Below, in pieces: positions 1 through 6,464 of a stretch of 6,638 bases of DNA (positions are counted from its first letter, which is position 1; every line of letters begins with the position of its first letter). The position numbers and the translations under genes are program-made. This stretch comes from JBCBST01 sp039819115 (GTDB taxonomy: Bacteria > Bacteroidota > Rhodothermia > Balneolales > Balneolaceae): positions 1 through 6,638 of the forward strand of contig JBCBST010000154.1 of the NCBI GenBank assembly GCA_039819115.1, written 5' to 3'. The notes under the pieces are model-generated. The model was not told where the DNA came from. It did not search any database and was given only the letters and a program-made list of their open reading frames with translations.

Positions 1-46
1 TTTGATCGTTTTCTTTCACCGCCGAGACGAATCCCGAGTAATCCAT
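1..46 (-). CDS. Partial divergent ORF, N-terminal 15 codons only (unrecognised)
   Basis: Reading the minus strand from an ATG at 46-44, the frame stays open to the window edge and gives MDYSGFVSAVKENDQ. The product cannot be identified from 15 residues. The short polar start loosely recalls the N-terminus of small helical proteins such as ECF-type sigma factors, but this is only an impression. The frame is also open upstream of the ATG to about position 95, so a longer start is possible. A TAAATTTG motif on the same strand at 72-65 would suit a promoter for the shorter form. The alternative is that 1-58 carries the tail of a plus-strand gene ending at 46-48 or 56-58, because those frames are also open to the edge. 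Support is therefore modest. Confidence 0.35.
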   Translation of the reverse strand, partial: MDYSGFVSAVKENDQ

Positions 47-64
47 AGGCAACTTTAGATGTAG

Positions 65-72
65 CAAATTTA
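65..72 (-). promoter_or_regulatory. Candidate Bacteroidota-type -7 promoter element (TAAATTTG)
   Basis: On the minus strand, 72-65 reads TAAATTTG, an exact match to the TAnnTTTG -7 consensus described for Bacteroidota primary sigma factor promoters. It lies 18 nt before the ATG of the putative divergent gene. A TTG is found upstream on the same strand, but its spacing (about 23 nt) is longer than the usual 19 or so, so the -33 half is not convincing. An 8-mer with two free positions in AT-rich DNA can arise by chance. Confidence 0.25.
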
Positions 73-97
73 TCACTGCCAATTTAAGAGCCTTTCA

Positions 98-109
98 ATA
101 AATATTTAT
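98..109. repeat. 12-bp perfect AT palindrome in the scpA upstream region
   Basis: ATAAATATTTAT at 98-109 is a perfect inverted repeat, made only of A and T, between the putative divergent start (46) and the scpA start (145). It sits 35 nt upstream of the scpA ATG, in the most AT-rich stretch of the intergenic region (about 81-120), where a promoter or operator would be expected. No clear -33/-7 pair was found for scpA on the plus strand. An all-AT palindrome in AT-rich DNA has a fair chance of being accidental. Confidence 0.3.
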
Positions 110-144
110 AAGAAAATGTTGTTTGTTCAGCTTAGTTTAGTGTC

Positions 145-888
145 ATGTACCGCGTCCAACTACACAATTTTGAAGGTCCGCTCGATCTTTTGCTGTTTTT
201 CATAAAACGGGATGAGCTGGATATTTACGACATCCCCATCTCCTATATCACCGAACAGTTCCTGGAATACGTGACGGTACTGGAAGAACTGGACCTTGAT
301 GTTGCCAGCGAGTTTATCCTTATGGCCAGCATGTTGATGTCGATCAAAGCCAAGATGATGCTGCCTCGTGAAGAAACGGATGACGAAATCCTGGACGAAA
401 CCGATCCCCGGTACGAACTGGTACAGCGCCTGCTGGAGTACAAACGTTACAAGGAAATGGGGGAGAAGCTTTCCGATATTGATGAAGAAACCCGGAAACG
501 GTATACCCGTGGGTTTTATGAGAGCGACGAAGTGAATCAGCAGGCCAGTGGAGAGGCTCTGAAAGACGTAACGATGTTTGACCTGATCGCAGCTTTCAAA
601 AAGGTACTCACCGACATCGACCGGCAGCGTATCGTCCACAATATTGAACGGGTTGAAACGACCATAGAACGTCAGACCGAACATGTGCTCACCACTCTAC
701 AGGATAAGGGGAGACAATCCTTTCAACAGCTATGCGAAACCATTACGAACCGGGTGATCGTAGTGGTTACCTTTTTAGCGATACTGGAAATGGTTAAAGA
801 ACAGCAGATTAACCTGTTCATTGAAGACGACCCCACCCAGTTTTATATCGACTTGAAACCCGTGCACGAAATCATCGGCACCAACTAA
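145..888 (+). CDS. scpA: Segregation and condensation protein A (ScpA, kleisin)
   Basis: ScpA is the kleisin subunit of the bacterial SMC-ScpAB condensin. It bridges the two SMC ATPase heads and binds a ScpB dimer, helping to compact and segregate the chromosome on the nucleoid. The 247-residue length is normal for the family. The N-terminal kleisin domain starts with the hallmark NFEGPLDLLL at residues 8-17, followed by the IYDIPISYITEQFLEY segment (27-42) and a helix rich in Met/Leu (55-73) ending in the typical MMLPRE. A charged, acidic middle (77-130) is the expected flexible linker. Residues about 165-245 form the C-terminal winged helix, with the conserved pattern VVTFLAILEMVK (207-218). 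The ATG at 145 is the only sensible start, since an in-frame TAG lies at 133-135. There is no Shine-Dalgarno sequence. No scpB follows, which differs from the usual scpA-scpB pair; the next gene, 10 nt on, is a secreted peptidase. Confidence 0.96.
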   Translation: MYRVQLHNFEGPLDLLLFFIKRDELDIYDIPISYITEQFLEYVTVLEELDLDVASEFILMASMLMSIKAKMMLPREETDDEILDETDPRYELVQRLLEYKRYKEMGEKLSDIDEETRKRYTRGFYESDEVNQQASGEALKDVTMFDLIAAFKKVLTDIDRQRIVHNIERVETTIERQTEHVLTTLQDKGRQSFQQLCETITNRVIVVVTFLAILEMVKEQQINLFIEDDPTQFYIDLKPVHEIIGTN

Positions 889-898
889 TTCAACCTGC

Positions 899-2536
899 AT
901 GAAATCATCCATACAAATGGTCGTACTGGGTATGGCTCTATTACTGATGTGGACCCCTATGGTGATGGCTCAACCCGAACCTCCAGAAAATCCCTCAGCG
1001 ATAGATTTTATAAGCCTGATTACCAACGAAGGGCTTTATACTGACTTAGCCGTTCTGGCAGCTGACGATATGGAAGGACGGGATACCGGATCGGAAGGCC
1101 TTCGAAAAGCGGCAGCCTATCTGAGTAAGCGCTACACAGAAATTGGGGTTGAACCAGTAGGTACCAGTAATACCTACAATCAGTATTTCACGCTGGATAA
1201 AACCGCTACCCATGGCCATGCCTTTACCCTTTTTAAACGTGGAAGACTGGTAGATACCTCCGTACTGGATAAAGATCATCTTGCTTCCTTTATCTCTTTG
1301 TTTAACGGATCAAATCCCGCTTCTGGAACTATTGTATTTGCCGGTTTAGGGATGTTTAATGAAGAAGAGGGGATAAACCAGTACGGTTCGGACCTGGACG
1401 GAAAATGGATTATGATCTTCCAGGAAAACGGTGCTTCTAATGTGCGTCAACTTCAACAACTCGTAGGATCTTCGGGAGCCGTGGGTGCCATTCTGATCCG
1501 GGACACCGAAAACGATGATACCTTTAACGAAAGTGCCGCTGCGTATCAGTCAAGACTGGGTTCGGGTGGCAGCTTAACCCTTTCTTATCTCACCAATGAT
1601 GTTGGGGGCTCCACAGCGTATGTGGTCGTGAATGCTTCCACAGCTGCTTCTATCTTAGACGTGGATGGGTATGAAGGGCTTACCCGCTACAAATCAGAAT
1701 TACTGGACAACCCGTCTTTATTTACTCCCCGAACGTTGGATGTTAGCCTCACCTACACTCCGCAGATACGTAAAGAGCGCATTAAAACGAGTAATATTGC
1801 CGGCTTAATCCGGGGTACCGATCCCTTCCTTAAAAACGAAATCGTGGTTCTTTCCTCCCATTACGATCATGTGGGTATAGGAGCACCCGACTCAACCGGT
1901 GATACGATTTATAACGGAGCCGACGATGATGGCTCTGGTACCGTTGGGATACTGCATACAGCGAACGCTCTTATTGCTGCAAAAAGAGCCGGGTTTGAGT
2001 TAAAACGAAGCGTGTTAATTTTGCATGTGTCGGGAGAGGAGAAAGGGCTGCTGGGTTCCCGCTATTACTCCGATCATCCCCTCTATTCCATAGAGAACAC
2101 TATTGCTAATTTGAATGTGGATATGATTGGGCGCATTGATCCCGAGTATCAAGGTGAGGAAGACTACATTTACATTATCGGAGGAAGTATGATTTCTTCC
2201 GGACTGGATAGCCTTATACAGGCCGCTAATACGGCCTCGGTTAATCTCGATTTAAATATGAAGTTTAACGACCTGAACGATCCCAATCAGTTCTACCGAA
2301 GAAGTGATCACTGGAACTTTGGACGATTAGGTGTTCCGTTTGCCTTCTTTTTTAATGGCACCCATGAAGACTACCATCGTCCCTCCGACCATATTGAAAA
2401 AATTGACTTTGATGCTCTTCGGATACGAACCCAGCTACTCTATACTACTACCCTGATGCTGGCTAATACCGATGAGCGGCCGCTTGTTGATAACCAGGAG
2501 TTCATCCGGAGAACGCAGGCCCGACCCAGGAACTGA
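899..2536 (+). CDS. Exported M28-family zinc peptidase with PA-like domain
   Basis: A predicted exported metallo-exopeptidase (aminopeptidase-like, family M28) with a co-catalytic di-zinc centre. Residues 1-24 look like a Sec signal peptide ending MVMA before QPEPP; there is no lipobox Cys. The segment DDMEGRDTGSEG (56-67) is the usual M28 lead-in. Residues about 140-260 resemble an inserted PA domain, often a lid or substrate-binding element in this family. The catalytic domain, about 297-522, has every expected residue: His321 and Asp323 in SHYDH, bridging Asp343 in GADDDGSG, general base Glu380 and ligand Glu381 in SGEEKGLLGS, ligand Asp408 in NVDMIG, and ligand His493 in DYHRPSD. The enzyme should be active. 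It probably takes peptides in the periplasm or outside the cell; the exact substrate cannot be read from sequence, and some relatives act on modified peptides. The gene starts 10 nt after scpA and is probably co-transcribed. ATG 899 is preferred over ATG 917 because it adds the Lys expected in a signal n-region. No Shine-Dalgarno is visible. Confidence 0.9.
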   Translation: MKSSIQMVVLGMALLLMWTPMVMAQPEPPENPSAIDFISLITNEGLYTDLAVLAADDMEGRDTGSEGLRKAAAYLSKRYTEIGVEPVGTSNTYNQYFTLDKTATHGHAFTLFKRGRLVDTSVLDKDHLASFISLFNGSNPASGTIVFAGLGMFNEEEGINQYGSDLDGKWIMIFQENGASNVRQLQQLVGSSGAVGAILIRDTENDDTFNESAAAYQSRLGSGGSLTLSYLTNDVGGSTAYVVVNASTAASILDVDGYEGLTRYKSELLDNPSLFTPRTLDVSLTYTPQIRKERIKTSNIAGLIRGTDPFLKNEIVVLSSHYDHVGIGAPDSTGDTIYNGADDDGSGTVGILHTANALIAAKRAGFELKRSVLILHVSGEEKGLLGSRYYSDHPLYSIENTIANLNVDMIGRIDPEYQGEEDYIYIIGGSMISSGLDSLIQAANTASVNLDLNMKFNDLNDPNQFYRRSDHWNFGRLGVPFAFFFNGTHEDYHRPSDHIEKIDFDALRIRTQLLYTTTLMLANTDERPLVDNQEFIRRTQARPRN

Positions 2537-2542
2537 CTTGGC

Positions 2543-5395
2543 TCAGCGTCCCATAATGACAAAAGGGGCCCAATGTATCGGCTTATTGAAATAGGGATGC
2601 GCAATCATTTCGAGTTTAGCGTCCCGTAATGCCCTGGTTTTATAATCAAACAACGGGTAAGTATACAGGCCTAATTTTATCATCAGGTACGTTGTCCATC
2701 CGTAGTCTTTTTTCTTTCTTTCACTCATGGAGCTGTAAAATATGGGCATCATCTCTGCGGTGCTTTTGTCGTTTACGCTCCATAGGCTGGATACCACCGA
2801 CGATGCCCCGGCCACAAAAAACGAGCGCTGCATGCCCAAAAATCCTTCTCCCTGTATTTGTTTTCCCAGGCCGGAGTTACAGGCACTCAGCACCACAAGA
2901 TCGGCATTCAGGTTAAGGTAGGACACTTCTTTGGCGGTAAGAAATTGTTCTTCTTCAAAGGTAACCGCACCCTCTTTTTTCAATGAAAGCAGAATCCCGT
3001 TCCGGCTGGGTACTGCATCATCCACCAATCCGTGTGTGGCAAAATGGAGATAATTAAACGTTTCCAGTTCATAATTCAGCAGTTTGTTTTGATCCAGCTT
3101 TACCTCTTCCAGCACAATAGGGTTGTTAAACTCCGCTGCAATTTCCCTTACCTCTAATCCTGCAAAGGGTAAATTCCCTAATTGTTGATCCGACCGTTTG
3201 GCTGCGATAAGTACCTCTGCTGTTTCAAACCCGCTAACCGCAACACCGATAAACTCATTGGGCGTGTTTCGGTGTGGATCCTGAATTACTTCATAACTGG
3301 ACATGGAAGGCAGATATTTGGTTGTGTACTGCTCTACCAGGTAGCTGTCATCTGTAATCAGGGCCTCAAAAGGTAAGAGTGCTAACGAACCGCCGGGTAC
3401 AATAACCCAGTCCTTTTTAGTCCTGATGTGATCCCAAACAGGTTGTATCAACCATTTCCAGATTTGATCTGAAGTTGGTTTCAGCTGCGCTTTTTCGTTT
3501 CCCTGAAGGATTTCGTCCCGGAATAGCCCCACCAGAGAATCAATCTTAGCGGGTTGGACAGGAATCTCCATGGCGTGTCGGTCTTCCTCGGTGAAGACAA
3601 AAGCGACCACTGAGTGTTCGGTAAAAGCATATTCAATGAGCGCTCCATCATCCTTCATCAAATCCTGTATATCATCAATGGACATGGGAGCGTTGGTACG
3701 ATCGCTTGCACGTACTCTCTCTCCCGACATCGTGGCTAAAAAAGCCGTATAGGCTAATTCTGTTTGTGCAATTTCCCGTTTTATCTGATCCCGCTTTTTG
3801 GCATTACCTTCCTGCTTTTGATTCGCATATAAGGTATCCAGAGTTCGTTCCAGGCGGATTCGCTCGAGCTTATCTTCCGGTTTCCAACTATCGAATTGTT
3901 GCTCTTTTTTTCCGGCCAGTTGGTCGTACAAACTCTTAGCCTTAGCCAGCTCTACCAAACGAAATGCGGTTTCAAGGTCATTGTGATGAACGATATACCA
4001 GCTGGCTACCTGGTTATAAAACGCGTTGTATCGTTCAAAAAAACCGGCTTTCACCTCACCAATACGCATGTTGGTCCGGGCCGTCTCGAGTTGACCTATT
4101 GCCTGGTTGGCATAGCGGAAAGCAGAATCCGGCTCGATATAACGGTAAGCCCGTGCCATGTCTATCCAGTCGTCCACCTTATCGATCTCTGAGCTGTATA
4201 CAGCCAGATCCATCCCTTTTTTATACCAGCTCAGCGCTTCCGGGTACGATTTTTTCTTCCGGTTCCAATCGCCTAACACCCGGTAACCAAACCGCAGCGT
4301 GCTTTCTTTATCCATTTCTTCCGCCCAGGCTATGCCTGCATGAATCCTGTTCAGCCCGGAGGTTTCTCTGCCTTGAGTTATCTCCAGATATCCCAAATCA
4401 ATTAACCCTTTTCCATACCGTGAACCCTTCTCTTGTTTATCCTGGTAAGCATGAGCTTCTTCCAATAACCGTTGTGCTTTTTCATACTCACCCTTATCCA
4501 TATAATACTGGGCGATCACTCGTTGCTGGTCGTATGCATTATAGAGGCGTTTTAATAGCACATTTGTTTCGTATGCTTCCTCAAAATATGCCAGCTTCTT
4601 TTCCTGCTCTCCCATTCTCCCGTATAAATTACCGATCCGGATCAGCGTAGCGGGCACTTCTACCGTATTCTCAATTTCCCGGTTCAGGGACAACGACTGG
4701 TTGTAATGCACAATGGCCTGGTCTACATCCCCTAGCCTATCATGAAAAAAGCCCATGTTGTGATAGCATACATCCAGAAGTGCGGTGATATCAGCCTGTT
4801 TGGCTACTTCAATGCATTTAAGATTCGATTGTTCCGCCTCCGGAATCATGCCCAGCTCCCAAAAGATATTATGTGCTGTAGCATGATACTCGGCTACATC
4901 ATAGTCTTCCGTAAACCACTGCAGATAGGGTTCTGCCAGGGTGATCTGTTGGGCTGCCTCCACAAATTCCCCTCTTTTATACCCTAAAAATGCCAACCAG
5001 ATATGGGATTTACCGATATTGTATGCGTCGTGTTTTTGTTTTGAGTAGCTTAGGTTTCGGATAAAGTACACCTCAGCAGAATCAAACTGCTGGGTATTCA
5101 TATACAGAAGGCTTATCTCAAACAGGTACCTGAACACAAGGTCCGGAAACCGGTCAAATGAAAGCATGCTTAGCTGTTGGTAATAGTGTGCTGCAGAATC
5201 AAACTCAAAGTGCTCCTCCTCATAAAACCGCCCAATTTGAATGGTCGCATCCACCCAGCTAGCTGTATCTCCCTGTGCCAGGAGGGTAACCCGGCTCGCA
5301 TTGAGCTGTTTCAGACTGTCGGGTAACGATTGGGAAAAACCGGTGGCAGGCAGTATCAACAAAAGAAAGAGCGTGAGCAGGCTCTGTCTGTTCAT
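2543..5395 (-). CDS. Exported TPR-repeat protein with C-terminal CHAT caspase-like domain
   Basis: A 950-residue predicted exported cysteine peptidase of the CHAT family (clan CD, related to caspases and separase). Residues 1-22 form a Sec-type signal peptide (hydrophobic run LLTLFLLLILP, then ATGFSQ) with no lipobox. Residues about 45-470 are helical TPR-like repeats, for example 103-120 (QFDSAEVYF), 221-240 (GDVDQAIVHYNQSL), 302-318 (GEYEKAQRLLEEA) and 382-399 (SYPEALSWYKKGM). A charged coiled coil spans about 505-550. The CHAT domain covers about 644-949: VIVPGGSLALLPFEAL (664-679), catalytic His788 in HFATHG, catalytic Cys839 in LSACNSG, then QGEGFLGMQRSFFVAGA (848-864) and the terminal HWAPFVIMG. 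Both dyad residues are present, so activity is expected. The TPRs probably bind a partner or substrate. Residues about 890-918 are an unusual aromatic-rich insertion. The gene lies 107 nt downstream of ftsY on the same strand and converges with the M28 gene. The start lacks a Shine-Dalgarno. Target and trigger are unknown. Confidence 0.9.
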   Translation of the reverse strand: MNRQSLLTLFLLLILPATGFSQSLPDSLKQLNASRVTLLAQGDTASWVDATIQIGRFYEEEHFEFDSAAHYYQQLSMLSFDRFPDLVFRYLFEISLLYMNTQQFDSAEVYFIRNLSYSKQKHDAYNIGKSHIWLAFLGYKRGEFVEAAQQITLAEPYLQWFTEDYDVAEYHATAHNIFWELGMIPEAEQSNLKCIEVAKQADITALLDVCYHNMGFFHDRLGDVDQAIVHYNQSLSLNREIENTVEVPATLIRIGNLYGRMGEQEKKLAYFEEAYETNVLLKRLYNAYDQQRVIAQYYMDKGEYEKAQRLLEEAHAYQDKQEKGSRYGKGLIDLGYLEITQGRETSGLNRIHAGIAWAEEMDKESTLRFGYRVLGDWNRKKKSYPEALSWYKKGMDLAVYSSEIDKVDDWIDMARAYRYIEPDSAFRYANQAIGQLETARTNMRIGEVKAGFFERYNAFYNQVASWYIVHHNDLETAFRLVELAKAKSLYDQLAGKKEQQFDSWKPEDKLERIRLERTLDTLYANQKQEGNAKKRDQIKREIAQTELAYTAFLATMSGERVRASDRTNAPMSIDDIQDLMKDDGALIEYAFTEHSVVAFVFTEEDRHAMEIPVQPAKIDSLVGLFRDEILQGNEKAQLKPTSDQIWKWLIQPVWDHIRTKKDWVIVPGGSLALLPFEALITDDSYLVEQYTTKYLPSMSSYEVIQDPHRNTPNEFIGVAVSGFETAEVLIAAKRSDQQLGNLPFAGLEVREIAAEFNNPIVLEEVKLDQNKLLNYELETFNYLHFATHGLVDDAVPSRNGILLSLKKEGAVTFEEEQFLTAKEVSYLNLNADLVVLSACNSGLGKQIQGEGFLGMQRSFFVAGASSVVSSLWSVNDKSTAEMMPIFYSSMSERKKKDYGWTTYLMIKLGLYTYPLFDYKTRALRDAKLEMIAHPYFNKPIHWAPFVIMGR

Positions 5396-5422
5396 GGAGG
5401 TATTCTTGTATTCAGAGTAATG

Positions 5423-5450
5423 AAAACCGGCCTGTAAAGACGGCTTTTTT
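5423..5450. terminator. Candidate hairpin terminator between ftsY and the CHAT gene
   Basis: AAAACCG at 5423-5429 pairs with CGGcTTTT at 5441-5448 with one unpaired C. An alternative inner pairing is GCC(T)GT (5430-5435) with ACGGC (5440-5444). A T6 tract follows on the plus strand (5445-5450) and a T4 tract on the minus strand (5426-5423). It lies 53 nt after the ftsY stop codon and 28 nt before the CHAT start. It may end ftsY transcription, or it may sit in the CHAT leader. The stem is short, so function is uncertain; the T tract is better on the plus strand, where no gene needs it. Confidence 0.35.
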
Positions 5451-5502
5451 ACTCATAAGATCAACCAAGACCCCTAAGCGTTACCATTTAAAAACGAAGG
5501 TC

Positions 5503-6456
5503 TTATTCTCCAAAGAGGGCATTTACAAACGCCGTTTTATCGAATACCTGCAGGTCTTCTATGCCTTCACCCAGACCGATGTATTTAACGGGAACATTTA
5601 ACTCATTCGAAATGCCGATTACAATCCCACCTTTGGCTGTGCCATCCAACTTGGTGAGGGCAAGACCGGTAATATCGACCGTTTGGGTAAATGCTTTGGC
5701 CTGCTGCATGGCATTTTGCCCGGTAGAGGCATCCAGCACCAGGATCACTTCGTGCGGAGCATCGGGAATAACCTTGCTCATTACCCGCTTAATTTTGGAT
5801 AACTCATCCATCAAGGCTTTTTTATTATGTAAGCGACCTGCCGTATCAATCAGTGTGATATCGGTATTACGCGACTGGGCGGCCTGCACCGTATCAAAGG
5901 CAACGGCCGCAGGATCTGCATTTTGTCCCTGCTGAATGATTGGCACATCGGCCCGCTCACTCCAAATGGTAAGCTGATCAACCGCTGCAGCACGAAAGGT
6001 GTCTGCTGCGCCCAGCAACACCTGTTTACCAGCCGATTTATACTGGTGGGCCAGTTTTCCAATGGTAGTGGTTTTACCTACCCCGTTTACCCCTACAATC
6101 AATACCACATGAGGATGATTAGGGAGAGGGGCATCAAACGCCGCTGGCTGCTCCGGGTTATGGTCCTGCAGTAAGGCTACAATCTCTTCTCTGAGTAGTT
6201 GTTGAAGCTCAGTCTGAGTAACAAATTTATCGCGGGATACCCTCTGTTCGATCCGTTTTATAATCTCAATGGTTGTTGGTACCCCCACATCCGAGGTAAT
6301 CAGAATTTCTTCAAGCTCATCAAGCGTGGCATCATCTACTTTATCTTTACCGGCAAATGCCCTGCCCAATTTGTTCAGCAGACCCTGCCGGCTCTTTTCC
6401 ACGCCTTGATCAAGCTTTTCCTTCTTCGAAAATCCTAGTTTGTTAAAAATTCCCAT
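5503..6456 (-). CDS. ftsY: Signal recognition particle receptor GTPase FtsY
   Basis: FtsY is the membrane-associated SRP receptor. It pairs its NG domain with Ffh, and mutual GTP hydrolysis hands ribosome-nascent chains to the SecYEG translocon. The N-domain helical bundle covers about residues 20-98 and includes LEEILITSDVGVPTT (48-62). The G domain follows with all motifs: P-loop GVNGVGKT (122-129), DTFRAAA (152-158), DTAGR (204-208), TKLDGTAKGG (268-277) and GLGE near the end (294-297). The GIEDLQVFD segment (298-306) is the standard SRP-GTPase C-terminus. At 317 residues it lacks the long acidic A domain of the E. coli protein. The first 20 residues are a short basic, amphipathic start with Phe4, Leu7 and Phe9, which probably binds lipid. 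There is no Met-rich M domain, so it is not Ffh. The start is 8 nt after the stop of an upstream membrane-protein gene, suggesting an operon. No Shine-Dalgarno is visible. Confidence 0.97.
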   Translation of the reverse strand: MGIFNKLGFSKKEKLDQGVEKSRQGLLNKLGRAFAGKDKVDDATLDELEEILITSDVGVPTTIEIIKRIEQRVSRDKFVTQTELQQLLREEIVALLQDHNPEQPAAFDAPLPNHPHVVLIVGVNGVGKTTTIGKLAHQYKSAGKQVLLGAADTFRAAAVDQLTIWSERADVPIIQQGQNADPAAVAFDTVQAAQSRNTDITLIDTAGRLHNKKALMDELSKIKRVMSKVIPDAPHEVILVLDASTGQNAMQQAKAFTQTVDITGLALTKLDGTAKGGIVIGISNELNVPVKYIGLGEGIEDLQVFDKTAFVNALFGE

Positions 6457-6464
6457 AGATGTAT

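Noticed and set aside
160..684. A 174-codon minus-strand ORF antisense to scpA
   Set aside because: scpA is unambiguous over this span. The antisense translation has no family-like features and is rich in His, Phe and Gln, typical of a complementary frame.
899..2536. Lipoprotein signal on the M28 peptidase
   Set aside because: There is no Cys at or near the predicted cleavage region; the MVMA/QPEPP junction looks like an ordinary signal peptidase I site.
3964..4650. A 228-codon plus-strand ORF antisense to the CHAT gene
   Set aside because: It lies wholly inside the TPR-coding part of a clear long gene on the other strand. Its translation is rich in Pro, Ser, His and Cys with no recognisable domain, as expected of a shadow frame.
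2629..4987. Other short plus-strand ORFs (60-98 codons) within the CHAT gene
   Set aside because: All are embedded in the CHAT coding sequence, overlap one another in part, and show no domain or plausible start context.
2543..5395. Possible link to type III-E CRISPR (gRAMP/TPR-CHAT, craspase)
   Set aside because: There is no gRAMP/Cas7-like gene and no repeat array in the window, and this protein has a signal peptide, so it should not meet a cytoplasmic CRISPR effector.
5561..6438. Short ORFs overlapping ftsY on both strands
   Set aside because: ftsY accounts for the full span with every GTPase motif intact; the other frames are shadows.
5503..6456. Assignment as Ffh (SRP54) rather than FtsY
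   Set aside because: The protein ends right after the G domain and lacks the Met-rich M domain that Ffh needs to bind SRP RNA and signal sequences.
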